From: Zygnema cylindricum
Lineage: Eukaryota > Streptophyta > Zygnematophyceae > Zygnematales > Zygnemataceae
NCBI GenBank assembly: GCA_037447655.1
Contig: JBBHKE010000176.1
Location: 370,200 to 434,199, forward strand
Direction: 5' to 3'
DNA: 64,000 nt
Shown here: positions 49,482 to 60,140 of the stretch, one piece after another
Numbering within the stretch: position 1 is the first letter of the stretch
How the letters are laid out: each line of letters begins with the position of its first letter
Notes under the pieces: model-generated
What the model was told of the DNA's origin: nothing
Database searches by the model: none
Seen by the model: the letters and a program-made list of their open reading frames with translations, nothing else
Made by a program: the position numbers and the translations under genes

Positions 49482-50888
49482 GACAACTAGGTGTTTTACC
49501 AGAATGATATCTTATTTAGCTAAGTCACAAACTCTATATCCCTTGACATCCTCATCGTATCCCACAAAATATCCTGGTTTTCCTTTAACATCTAGTTTCT
49601 AGTTTTTCTTATATGTGTCAAGAGTGTAAACTTGGCTACCAAATACTTTCAAGTGAGAGATATCCGGTTTCCTTCCAACCCATCTATCATAAGGTGTCCT
49701 TCCTTTGACCGATGTAGTGTGGACTCTATTCTTAATGTAGTTAGCACATTTCATGGCTTCTGCCCAAAATATTCTTCCTATTTTCTTATCTGCCAACATA
49801 CTACACACACTATCTCCCAAAGTCTGGTTCAACCTATCAGCTACCCCATGTTGTTCTTAATTATTCGGTACAGTTTTCTGATGCTAATCAACCTCATCTC
49901 TCAAGTATTTTTCAAACAGGTTAGGGGTGTACTCTCCCCCATTATCACTTTTTATTCTCTTAATGGGGGTTTCGTGCAACTTTTCACTCCAAGCTTGGTA
50001 TTCTTTGAAGTACTTTGGTGTTTCAGACTTTGTTTTCAGGAAGTAGACTCGATAATATCTGGACCAATCATTTAGTAATTGTCAGCAGATACCTCTTCCC
50101 CCCAACCGAAGGTACTCTTGCTAGTCGGCGGATATCTGTGTGGACCAGATCTAGTACTTTCTCACCTCTATATGTGGCAGTTTTGGGAAACGGAAGTCTG
50201 TGAGCCTTACCTTAGGCACAACCACTACAATCATCCATCATTTCCTTATCCCCAAACTGAATGCCTTCTACCACACCCAGCTTCTTCAATTCCCCCAGCC
50301 TATCAAAATGCACATGCCCCAACGGCTTATGCCAGATCATCAAGCTCGAGACACCACCATAGTACGCACAATTCTTTTTATTACTCAGGTTAAGCCTAAA
50401 CATTCCTTGGCTACCCTTATCTGCAGTGAAGTAGACTTCATCTCCGTACTTAGGTGTAAAGACTCCCTTTCTACTGAAGGTATCAAAATCCTTGTCATCA
50501 ACTACAAAGGTAGACAAAAGATTTTTACTCACCTGGGGAATATAGAGCACATGTGAGAAGGTGAGTATATAAGTCTTACCCTCCACTACAACTTTAGATA
50601 TACCGAGCCCACTAGATTTGTGGTAACTACTCTCCCATCCCCATACTCTATTTCTACAGTAGGGGTCTCTCTTAGGTTAGTGAAGAGGTGCCTGTCACGG
50701 CACATATGCATGGATGCAACTGAAATGATGATCCATTCTTCCTCTGGAGCTTCGCGAATGGCTCCAAAAGCACACTTCTGTTTATGAGAAATCTCCTTCT
50801 CCTCCAAATTCTCGTCAAGAAAAAGCTCCCCATCCTCCTCCCTAGAAGTCTCGTCCTCCTCGGTCTCACCTTTCACTCGTATAACCAC
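49482..50888 (-). pseudogene. Copia-4 protease-integrase region, broken
   Basis: The protease site reads EEWIIISVASMHMCRDRHLF at about 50,690-50,750. Functional relatives have an Asp-Ser-Gly triad where ISV appears, so catalytic Asp and Gly are both lost. GAG-pre-integrase follows (50,212-50,586; MIWHKPLGHVHFDRL and DDCSGCA). The integrase has the first Asp in LVHTDI and the second in SDNGGEYTP. The third position is Asp (QHGVADRLNQTL) rather than Glu. Stops interrupt the core near 50,085, 49,890 and 49,860. WAEAMKCANYIKNRV (49,599-49,832) is conserved. Confidence 0.87.
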
Positions 50889-51641
50889 AAGTGCCTTCTT
50901 CTTCCCTCCAGAAGAACCCCCTCCACAGTTTTCTTGGGGCCTCAGCTCCGACTGCTTAATGGAATCAGCTATGAAGTGTCATCCGATTTTTTGCAGAAAT
51001 GAGAAAGGCCCTTTTTAGGCCTGGGTTCTCCAAATTAATCCCCTTTCAAGCTGTTGTACGACTTCTTCGGATCCTTCCTCTACCGGTCTCTTCCGGTAGC
51101 TAGAGCTTGAACACTCTTTCCTCCTCAACAGATCTCGATGGTGTTCTCGTTCACAGGTATCATTCGGACCACGGTGTTCCACTTCTAAGAACTATCCTCC
51201 ATTTCTTGCACTCGGTACACTATGTTTTCATACTCCTCAGGCACCTTCATGATGAGAGTGTTAACTTTCATCTTCATTGTGCTTGTCAATCCGACACTCT
51301 CCATCTTCATATAAAAGCAAGAGATATCATTACAGTAATCTAACATCTTCCCTTCCTTATAAGTGTAACTCTCGAAACCTTTGCTCCACTAGCTGGAGCT
51401 CTTGAATGGTACCGACTCCATAGATCTCCACTAAAGTCATCCACAACTCCTCCCCCTTGAAGATGTGAAGATGAGAGGTCGCCAAAGCTTGAGTGAGGTG
51501 CCTTAGACTGAAATGCCTAGCATTCATGTTGGTGTACTCCCACATTTGAATATCGTTTTCCTCGGTCTTCACGACCACCGCTCCGGGTGCCGTGGCAATA
51601 GGAGTTAGAGGTGTCTCCTTTTCTTTCCCTTTTTTGGACAC
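50889..51641 (-). pseudogene. Copia-4 gag, broken
   Basis: It starts MSKKGKEKETPLTP at 51,641, about 220 bp inside the 5' LTR end. It continues for 94 codons in the UBN2/copia capsid style (IFKGEELWMTLVEIYGVG), then stops at 51,357. Readable sequence resumes (MKMESVGLTSTMKMKVNTLIMKV-like) with several stops. I see no intact CCHC zinc knuckle. Confidence 0.75.
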
Positions 51642-51846
51642 ACAGCTATCCCCATCGTCTCTCTCCTCCTTGGAGCAGACGCTGCTGGAGAAAACCTCAC
51701 ACCATCAAACCCTGGTGGGGTCCCCTATGATGGACGTTTCACTTGTCCACTAACGATACCCCAATATCGTTTTTCACACAATGCCCCTATCATCATGACT
51801 TCCCAGTAAATGAACCCAGATCCGTTGAAAATGGGCACCCTAGAGG

Positions 51847-51860
51847 GTGGGCCCATAACC
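51847..51860 (-). promoter_or_regulatory. Copia-4 primer-binding site, tRNA-iMet internal type
   Basis: On the plus strand GTGGGCCCATAACC abuts the LTR end. This is tRNA-iMet anticodon-arm sequence, so the minus-strand site GGTTATGGGCCCAC is complementary to it. It is the same site as in the LARD at 44,034. The stem bases GTGGG match my recollection of plant iMet rather than animal iMet (CTGGG). Confidence 0.8.
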
Positions 51861-52856
51861 TGCAATTCTGTGTCCCCCATTGGATCACTGAATTTAGGAA
51901 GCCTCTAGATAGCTTTTGGCTAGCCCTCTTTCAATTTGGATCAATGCTACCCAAGCAGGCAAATAGACAATCTGACTGCACCCGTGTGCAGTCTGGACTC
52001 CACTGAGTCAAAAGAAAAAGAATCACTAAAAATGCCCAACCAGGGAATTAGTTATCAAATGGCAAAGATACCAATATTTATACAAGCTTGTTGGAAGAGA
52101 GGCGGCTACCTCCTCAATCCTCTAAGTCTTAAACCCCTCTCACAACCTCTATCTAGTGATGTACGAACCAATCAGAAGATTGTTCAGTACCGAAAGGTAA
52201 AAGGGCCGATGTACTTATTGTACGGCATGTGTACGACAAGGTCATCGAGTGGACTTCTGTCTCCTCTTGACTTGTCCTTGCGCTCCCTAGGATTCGTGCT
52301 TCCCAATAATATCTTGCCACGTGTCGACACGTCATGTCACGTCGGAAAACCGCCAAGGCCTCTATTCCGAGATCGTTGCGATGATGCGGACCATCGGATC
52401 CATACCGCCTTTTAATGTTTGCCGTCCAAAATAACAAATATCCGGTACATTTGTTTCGTACGCACTAAACCTTAACTAGTTTGTATGTCCTTATTATTAT
52501 TCCATTGAAGGAATTCATGAACTTGCTAATGTTTAAATAGCTATCAAACACTATGGATCTTATTGGACTACTACGACAGAACGGTATGAGCTGACGGCTA
52601 CGCCATGCTATGTCGGTCGGAGGTTTGAGTCCTGCTGGACTCAACCTTTTTGTTAAGAGTGACTTAGGTCACTCTTTAGTCTTGCTTATGGAGCAGAGGC
52701 AGCCATGGCTCCACCGCCCTCTCTCTCCTTCAGTGACTACAACAAGTATGGTGGCTAGAGAGAGAAGGTGGAGGCAGGGTGCCTGTACTTTTTTTTTTGG
52801 TTATTTCACCTAATTAAGACCTAGAAAATACCTTCCCTAAATCAGTGATTTCAACA
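51861..52856 (-). repeat. Copia-4 5' LTR (996 bp)
   Basis: Plus-strand reading is TGCAATTCTGTG...TTTCAACA. It is co-linear with 46,517-47,511 with many substitutions and a few indels. The hairpin AGAGTGAC-TTAG-GTCACTCT is preserved at 52,656-52,675 despite the divergence around it. Confidence 0.9.
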
Positions 52857-53277
52857 CCTATGGATGAGTAAAAAGAGGGCACGCGTCCACATAATAGCAT
52901 TGTCGTACATTTGTCGTACAAAAGGTACACCGGCAGTAGTACTTTTTGGTACGGTACAACAATATAATTGGTCCGTACTTCAGTAGATAGGAGTTATTAG
53001 AGGGAATCATGACTTTGTGTTTTTAGATTCAGTCACCTCTCCCCTTGAGGATTTGCATAAAATTGGCATCTTTGCCACCGCATAACTTATCGACTGGTTG
53101 GCCGTTTTCAATGATTATTTTTGCTACGGACTAAGGGGAGTCGAAGCTGCAAAGGGGTGCAGTCAAGCTGCCAGTTTGCCTTCTTCGACAGCAGTGGTTG
53201 TGGCTTGAAGTGGGTTAGATAAAAAGTATCTAGAGGCTGCCTATATTATGTAGTCCAATGGAGGACACAGGATTTCA
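52857..53277 (+). repeat. Right part of a plus-strand LTR cut by Copia-4
   Basis: It matches about 54,510-54,943 of the solo LTR (ACGCGTCCAC, TCGTACA repeats, GGCATCTTTGCCACC, CAATGGAGGACACAG) and ends GATTTCA. Together with 46,384-46,516 it gives both ends of one LTR type, but about 470 bp of the middle are missing. Confidence 0.8.
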
Positions 53278-53900
53278 GCAACGTTGCATTACGCCAGTGG
53301 TACAGCGGTCCGTATTGCGGACGATCGCACTACAACGCTACATTGTGCCAAGTATGGCCGTATGTACTGTTGACGCACAACGGCGTAGAATTACGCCAGC
53401 GGGCGGCAGCGTAGAATTACGCTAGCAGGCGGCAGCGTAGAATCACGCGAGCGGCCGGCAGCTTAGAATTACGTCAGCGGACGGCAACGTAGAACTACGC
53501 CATCGGCCGACATCGTAGAATTACGCCAGCGTACGAGCGGCGTAGAATTACGCCAGCGAGCGGCAGCGTAGAATTACGCCTGCGGGCTGGCGGCAGCGTG
53601 GAATTATGCTAGCGGTACAGTGGTTTGCACAGCGACGGGCGGCAACACTACATCGTGCCAACGGTACGCCGATTCGTTCTGCGGACGGACAGATAAAAAT
53701 CAAGACAGACACAACGCCTATATAAGGGTTTTCCCGAAGGCGAACAACGTTCCTTTATTTATATACTGATACGTGTTTTTTTTTTATAAAATAAAACACA
53801 ACCAACAACCCTATGACCCTAAAAATCCGCGGTACCCGGGCGGTATTTTGCCAAGTGTGAAAGGCATAGGGCATTTTGCGGTGTGAAAGAGGGTTTCACA
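53278..53900. other. Spacer with a GC-rich minisatellite
   Basis: The sequence between the partial LTR and the solo LTR contains no ORF above 67 codons. Its main content is the 26-bp minisatellite listed separately. The flanks share pieces such as CGCACTACAACGCTACA and TGCCAACGGTACGCC, which look like decayed units. Confidence 0.5.
53391..53616. repeat. 26-bp minisatellite, about 9 copies
   Basis: The unit CAGCGTAGAATTACGCCAGC is followed by GGGCGG. Each unit holds a small dyad, GCGTA-GAAT-TACGC. It is G+C rich in an AT-rich neighbourhood. Two units have 4-bp insertions. No continuous reading frame is kept. Confidence 0.9.
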
Positions 53901-54943
53901 TGTTGAAATCTATAGATTTCTAGAGTATTTTCTAGGTTTAAATGTGCATATAAAAGGAAAAGAAATGGACGGACAGCCTGCCTCCACCTCCGCTCTCTAG
54001 CCCCCATACTTGTTGTAGTCACTGAAGGAAAGAGAGAGAGGTTGATCCATGGCTGCCTTAGTTCAAACAGACAGCTATTTTTAGTAGGTTACTAAAAATA
54101 TACTTGACGGACCAGAGATTTGATCCCGGTACCTACGGTTTGTCAAGTTGACCGGTAGCGGTCAACTTTATCCTAATGGACTAGGGCCAATGTTAATTGC
54201 TATGGTATGTGATAGATATATATTTAGTTCAAGTGGATAAAATTCATTTAACTAGAACTGTTTACGGCCTACATAGATTCAGTTATATAAAGTACGCCGT
54301 ACGACGCTAAATCAAAACTGATACCACGCATTTTTCTACATCGGAACAAATGTCGCGCAAGTATTTATTACGGCCAAGATTGCGTTTCGCATAAAATCCA
54401 ACGGCGCACATCATCGCCGAAATCCCGGAGTGGTCACTTTGGCATTTAGTGACGTGGCATGACCCGGCGCCACGTGGGAAGACATCATTCGGTCGCGGGA
54501 ATTCCGAGGAGCGTACGGACGAGTGAAAAGTGGACACGCGTCCACTTAATGGCCTTGTCGTACAGAGGCCGTACAGAAAGTACATCGGCAGTAGTACTTT
54601 CTAGTACTATACAGTTTTGTGATTGGTTCGTACAGGCAGTAGATAGGAGCTGTGAGAGGGAATTAGGAAAAACTAGGACTTAGGAAAATTTAGGTAGATA
54701 GTCCTCTCTCTATGAGAGTTTGTATAAATTGGCATCTTTGCCACCCTATAACTTATCGGCTGGTTGGCCGTTTTCAGTGATTCTTTTTGCTACGGACTCA
54801 GGGGAGTCCAGGCTGCACAGGGGTGCAGTCAAATTGTCAGTTTGCCTTCTTGGGCAGAAGTGGTCGTGGCTTAAAGTGGGTTAGTTAAATACTATCTAGA
54901 GGCTTCCTGTATTCTGTAGTCCAATGGAGGACACAGAATTGCA
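53901..54943 (+). repeat. Solo LTR (1,043 bp), sister family of Copia-4
   Basis: It runs from TGTTGAAATC to GAATTGCA. The reverse complement of the Copia-4 LTRs shows the same order of blocks: TATTTTCTAGG, CAGCCTGCCTCC, CACGTGG, CGTCCAC, GGCATCTTTGCC, GGACACAG. A TATAAAAGG box is at 53,949-53,957. Two perfect hairpins lie at 54,076-54,100 and 54,145-54,168. No primer site or coding sequence is adjacent, so it is a solo LTR, but I see no clear 5-bp target duplication (TCACA left, AGCCA right). Confidence 0.8.
53949..53957 (+). promoter_or_regulatory. TATA box of the solo LTR
   Basis: TATAAAAGG lies 48 bp into the LTR and is repeated in the homologous fragment at 46,434-46,442. It fits a U3 promoter. 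Confidence 0.55.
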
Positions 54944-56242
54944 AGCCATAGTCTACTGGATGCCGCTAGATTAAACGAGGCGGCGGGGCGATGACACGCA
55001 TCCTGCCAAAAAAATGGCGACGTCGTGTAAAAATGCATATGCGAGATTGAAAAGCATGCCGTAAAAAAATGAGGATGTGGTTGACATTTGTCTGACCACA
55101 AAATCCATTTTTTGTGTTCTGTCCGCATATGCCGCTAGTTTGTACCAATTCTCGTTTTCAAGGTGCCGCGTTTTTTCAATTCTAAATTTTGTAAATTCAA
55201 TCTAATATGTACACAATATGACACTAATTTGTTGTTGTTTTTTGAAACATAACCCATTTTAGAATAAAACATAACTCTAATATGCGTCTCGTTTGTTTAA
55301 AGGTCTGGTATTACCATTATGTGCCCTCAAAAACCCTTTAATAATGTAAACATATATACTATTAATCTCGCAGGATCGGAAATAGAGTTAAAGGGGCACC
55401 GTATTAGACTTAGCTTTCTTCAACTATGAACATGTGTAAGTGTGCTACACTGCGTTTATGTAACATGGACAGTTTTTAGCATGTGCACACGTTATCAGTT
55501 CACACTGACACACACAAAAACGAACTTCTAAATGTATGCGAACGCCTATTTTGGAAACTGGATTCCGCTATTTTTCTAAGCGCAGCTCTGTATGCGACCG
55601 ACATAAGTTAACCACTATTTCCGTACGGATGTCGGTAACGAAGTACATTGCTGTACGAACAAACATTTCCGTACACCACACTATTAATGAATACAGTACG
55701 GGCATTCCATTGACGCTATTTTACTAGAACCGTAATTAATGTGAAAGATAAATTAGATTCAATCATTGTATTTCGGGTATCAATGTCAAATTTTTGGGGT
55801 GCCGATATAGCGTACATAAGGCTAATAACGATTCACGGTGTACAGTACAATGATAGCGATAAACGGTGTACCTAACCTGTACTTCTCCAGAAAGTTCCAA
55901 TATTGTATGATCGTAAACGCACGAAAATGTGACACGCGACGCGTCCCTCCGTTGGAAGCAAACGTTACAAAATGAACTTTAAAAAATAAGACAAATAAAA
56001 AAAACCGCTGAGACAAAACGACATATCAAAACAAAAGCTTCGAAACGCCAAAAGACGTACCTAAGAAGGAACGCAGACAAACGCGATTCAACACCGACAA
56101 GTTAAACAAACGGAACGTTGAACACAAATAGACAAAAGAAGGAGGTAGGTTATGATTACTAGATTACTGTAGCTCATTACACGACAAAGAAAACATAAGT
56201 ACGTGGAATAAAACCATGAAAGAGCCAAAAAAACGTTCGCTC
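54944..56242. other. Unassigned non-coding stretch
   Basis: About 1.3 kb with ORFs no longer than 78 codons and no match to known families. It contains scattered GTACG-type tetramers but no long inverted or tandem repeat that I can see. It could be old mobile-element debris or intergenic DNA. Confidence 0.4.
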
Positions 56243-56342
56243 AAATTAAAGGGAATTGCTAATCGTAAAGACAAATTTTGCTACGCGTAGGTAGTTGCGT
56301 CAGTTTGTCAAAAATCGTCATCTTGTCAGAAATTGTACATTG

Positions 56343-57759
56343 TAAGGGCGTGTGCCCATGTAACCGAAACTTTGAAACGTTACTTTGGAATTTAGCGCTG
56401 ATTTTACGATGTACTTTTCAAAGTGTTCCTATGTCATTCATTGCTTGCGCTTTCATTACTTCAAATTTGTGACATTCGTAGACGTCTACAAAATGTGCGA
56501 CAGACTACGAAACGAAATGTAGAATACTGCGAAACTTCCTAAAATAAGTGACGTCTACAAAAACGGCGACGGTTGTAGACGTCGAGGTTTTTCTGAGGGT
56601 TTTGACATTGCGAAGTCACGCCACGCTGTGACGTCATTAGTACGTAAACTTTCCGCCATGGCTTCCGATTTCTTTTATTTATCTTTTATCATTCGATATG
56701 CCGTCTATTATATGTGATGCCATAAAAGGCTGAAAAGATTAATATGTCGAAATATCAAGAAAGACCAAAAAATAAAGAAAACACTAAGATAAATAAGACA
56801 AGAAAGAAAGTAACGACAAACAAGGAAACAAGTGAGAGGTTTGTCGTTCAAGTGTCTTTGATTTTTGATAAATATTTACAACGACACAAGAGAGTCTTAT
56901 AGTAAGATGAGGTAAGGGTTAGCCTCAAATGGCTCTAAAAAGGTACATCTAGCCTAGAGCGTAACTTAGGAAGGTACATCTAGTTACGGTAAAAAGAATC
57001 TAAGTCTAAGACTAAAAGGATTCCTACGCAAGAATTATCAATTCTAATAAATGTATGTACATTCCACTGAATAAAGTACAGAATGCTAAACCGAAGTACA
57101 AGGCTTATAGCGTAGCGAATAGAACTCTAAAAGTAGTGTAGGAAACAACAAGTAGTGTAGAATGCTTTAAGTGTAATTCAACACCGTCAAACTACGACCA
57201 AAGATATTCAAAAAAAATATAAAAATTATATCTTTCATTTGAAACCATCATTGCCGCATTTCATTTAGGGGAGAGAGAAATAAGAGCGATTGAGTGAGAA
57301 AGAGGAAGAGAGACAAGACGACGTAAACTTTTGCAAAGGACCCTCGAAGGAAAGTGGAGGTCCGAGACCCTTGCAAGTTTTTTTCCGTACATGTTTGTCA
57401 TTTTCTTATGTGCATGCTCGTGACGAGCAGTGAAATAAATAGCTTGTATTTTCCTTCGTGCAAAAAAAAATGAAAATGTTTGACGCATGCAATCCAGGTT
57501 TCCTATTCGTCAATAGGGTGTTATTTTGATTAAAATCAGGTCGTGATTTGATTTCAGTACAAGTGTGAAGATGAGGTGGAAGTGGGTCGCGATGATAATA
57601 ACGCCAAATTGTCGTACCTTTCAAGTTCCAAGATGACGCAAAATGTACTTGTGATTTTGCCCATTTTTCATACGGCGTAATATTTTCTCGTTAGAAGTCC
57701 CATTTTCTGTGTAAACGACGGGATAAAACCCTTACTTGAACACATGGGCACACGCCCTA
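56343..57759. mobile_element. Nested TIR element in the left arm of the larger transposon
   Basis: The ends are inverted repeats: TAAGGGCGTGTGCCCATGT at 56,343-56,361 and its near-perfect complement ending at 57,759 (one base shorter). Comparison with the uninterrupted right arm shows the element lies between AAATTGTACATT and AGTACA...CAAGTTAC, which are close together there. About 1.4 kb, ORFs no longer than 75 codons. The target duplication is unclear (GTACA shared by both flanks). The TIR start (TA(A)GGGCG) is hAT-like. Confidence 0.65.
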
Positions 57760-58045
57760 AGTACAGGTTAGCACAAGTTACAGACCGTTGAGTATAGATT
57801 TGACGGTCAACACGTTGAACAACTTTGACTTGCGAAATATTGTAACAACCGGTTAAAAAAGTACCGCGCTTGCAAACGTCAACGGTCATAAAAATAACGA
57901 CAATTCACACGGCCGGCCAAGGTTTACGGTAACAAAACAGCGACAACCACATGTAAATAAAAGTGTTACGCGCAGGCACTTTCTGGCTTGATTTGGTCGC
58001 GCGTGACGACGCGCGTTTATATTATTTAATATTTAAATTTCATCG

Positions 58046-59171
58046 ATATTAATTAATGTTGGGTATCGAGGACTTTTTGCCGATTTTTGATATATATCGA
58101 ATTTCAGGTACCCGATAATCGATATATCGCTTCGATATATCGAAAATGAAAATATCGCCAATATATCATATCGGCGATATATCGAGGCATTTAACAAAAA
58201 AAAAAAAAAATCACAGGTCTCCAAAGTCACGTGCCTTCGGACAAGGTGACCGTAAAATCTTTGTCGAAAAGAAATACGGTTTATTCCTGAAAGTCATCAG
58301 AGTGAAGGAGATCTTTGAGGTACACTGACGCGGTACACTTGCAAAGTACACGTATGTAATACGCAAGTACGGATTTACATACGAAAATGGTCGGTTCTCA
58401 AATCTTTGATGATTTTAGAGATTTGATCGTCAACTTACAAGGACCCACTCAAATCAAAACACGTATGTAAAAACTTGTTTACACAAGATACGCGATGTTA
58501 ACTGAGGCATTTGTAATACATAAATTTTGCTGTCTGTACTACTACAAAGACCTCCTCAGGTAAACATAACCCAAATAATTAATTATATGAATTACAGAAT
58601 TTATATTTTTTTGTCACTTACATTTTGCGGCGTCTACCTTTAAGTCATAGTTCAAAATTAGACGTTTTTATGGTAGGCCTTTGGTCGGCGCCTTTATCGT
58701 AAGTTGTGTTATGGGCTTTTCATGTGATCTTTTTAGATCGCTACTTTGATCAGCGACCGACCGATCGTCCAAATCTGACGGTGTAAAATATTTTTTTTGG
58801 TCTGAATGTTTGAATTAGTCAAATTTAGGGTCCGAATGTTTTAATTGGTCCGAATAGGTCCGAATACAATATGGGTCTTAAGGTCATATTGTATGTTTTG
58901 TATACAATAGGCATATTGTATGGGCCTACTTTCACCTACTTTTGAACTATCTTTTAAGTCACGTGGCGTATCTGACAATTTGTATTTTTCGCTAAAATAA
59001 CATATCATATTAAAATATAAAATATTAAAATTTAAAAAATACTATATATCGCGATAATTTATGTTGGTATCGGTACGATATATTGAGGAGTTCGCTCGAT
59101 CGATATTCAATATATCGAATATCGAAATTATCGCAATATGAATTTACCCGATACCCAACACTACCATTAAT
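58046..59171. mobile_element. hAT-like MITE rich in CGATATAT palindromes
   Basis: The element is 58,054-59,163. The left end TAATGTTGGGTATCG and right end CGATACCCAACACTA are inverted repeats. Flanking 8-bp sequences ATATTAAT and CCATTAAT agree at 6 of 8 positions, as expected for a decayed hAT target duplication. The interior subterminal parts are packed with overlapping TATATCG/CGATATA motifs on both sides. No transposase. It lies inside the larger TIR transposon. Confidence 0.72.
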
Positions 59172-59450
59172 ACACGCTCCGTTTTGTTATCATGTACGAA
59201 GTTTATTTCGTTTTGTGCAAGTTAATTTATCCATATCACATCGTCTTTTAATTTGCGTATAAGCAACGTTACGTTTCCCGATTAGATTCCAATTTTGCGG
59301 CTAAGTTAAATGCCAACATGTGCTTTCATAGTGGAGCTCACGTGAAGTGAGAAATTACATGCGCACAACAAACGTATTTACACCAGACAATCAATGCCAT
59401 TTACACGGGCATAGACCATCTCTTGTTTATTTTCCCTGTATACCATGCCA

Positions 59451-59570
59451 GTTTATCATGCACGTTTATCATGCACGTTTATCATGCCCGTTTATCCTGC
59501 CCGTTTATCATGCCCGTTTATCCTGCCCGTTTATCATGCCCATTTATCTTTCCCGTTTATCATGCCCGTT
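59451..59570. repeat. 13-bp minisatellite, about 9 copies
   Basis: Units are GTTTATCATGCCC with variants ending GCAC or reading CCTGCCC. Because 13 is not a multiple of 3, the reading frame cycles, giving a 13-residue pattern in all frames. The ORFs over it are a by-product. Confidence 0.9.
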
Positions 59571-59689
59571 CCAACAAACGAACACCCGTACCTTTTCCTT
59601 GGATGGTCTTGCGTTTTGGATGGTCCCACTTCTAAAGTAACCAGGTCGATGTCTGTATGGTCGTGGTCGTGGTTCCTGTCGTCATCGCT

Positions 59690-59730
59690 GGCGCTGTCGC
59701 TGTCGTCGTCGCTGTCGTGGCCGTAAGGGA
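59690..59730. repeat. GTCGTC/GCTGTC-type simple repeat
   Basis: A short run of imperfect GTCGTC, GCTGTC and GTCGCT trinucleotide blocks. No gene context. Confidence 0.6.
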
Positions 59731-60014
59731 CATGTTGTTTTGGTCGCACGGACGCATAGACACCGCCAATTTATAGGTTATCAAAACAACGACCAATGGT
59801 CTATAATTTTTAATAGAGATGTGGTTGCCGTATTTTTGTTATAGTAAACCTTGGCCGACCGTGTGAATTGCTGTTTATTTGATGATATCGAGCATAAATT
59901 CAAGGTACGTAACTTGTACTAATATGTTCTTAAAATGTACAATTTTTGATAAGATGACGCAAGTACCTGCGCGTAGCAAATATTGTCTCTGCGATTAGCA
60001 ATTCCCAAATTAAA

Positions 60015-60140
60015 ACGACAAATTGAAAGTGCACTCCGGTATACAATTGACAAAGCAAAAGCAGTTGCGTGGGAAATTGCATGACGCGAAAAATATAACA
60101 ATTGTAGTTGTCAATAAAATTGAGGGGTTTGACGTAGTGG
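60015..60140. other. Short spacer between two TIR elements
   Basis: AT-rich and without an ORF. The last bases GTAGTGG form the left flank of the next MITE and resemble a tRNA D-arm only by chance. Confidence 0.4.

Larger units (their letters stand above)
46517..52856 (-). mobile_element. Copia-4, full-length but decayed Ty1/copia element (6.34 kb)
   Basis: Minus-strand order: 5' LTR (51,861-52,856), tRNA-iMet-type primer site, gag, protease, integrase, reverse transcriptase, RNase H, polypurine tract, 3' LTR (46,517-47,511). The LTRs are 996 and 995 bp and differ by roughly one base in ten in the part I compared, indicating an old insertion. It sits between two pieces of an oppositely oriented related LTR. 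The 5-bp flanks (GAAAG left, CCTAT right) do not match. Confidence 0.92.
56243..60014. mobile_element. Non-autonomous TIR transposon with 8-bp target duplication
   Basis: The element spans 56,251-60,006, flanked by exact direct repeats AAATTAAA (56,243-56,250 and 60,007-60,014). The ends are inverted: GGGAATTGCTAATCG on the left and its complement on the right. Inverted similarity continues inward, imperfectly, to about 57,955 on the left and 59,812 on the right (GCTACGCG, AAATTGTACAT, CAAGTTAC, AATTCACACGG, GGCCAAGGTTTAC). The left arm is split by another insertion. There is no transposase ORF. An 8-bp duplication fits hAT or some MULE-type elements; long arms favour MULE-like. Family assignment is open. 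Confidence 0.8.

Noticed and set aside
57261-57889. Minus-strand ORFs of 72-75 codons
   Set aside because: They are short, have no motif, and lie within or at the edge of a non-autonomous TIR element.
59347-59749. Overlapping ORFs of 70-97 codons on both strands
   Set aside because: They are produced by the 13-bp minisatellite and the GTC-rich run, which stay open in all frames. No start context or domain is present.
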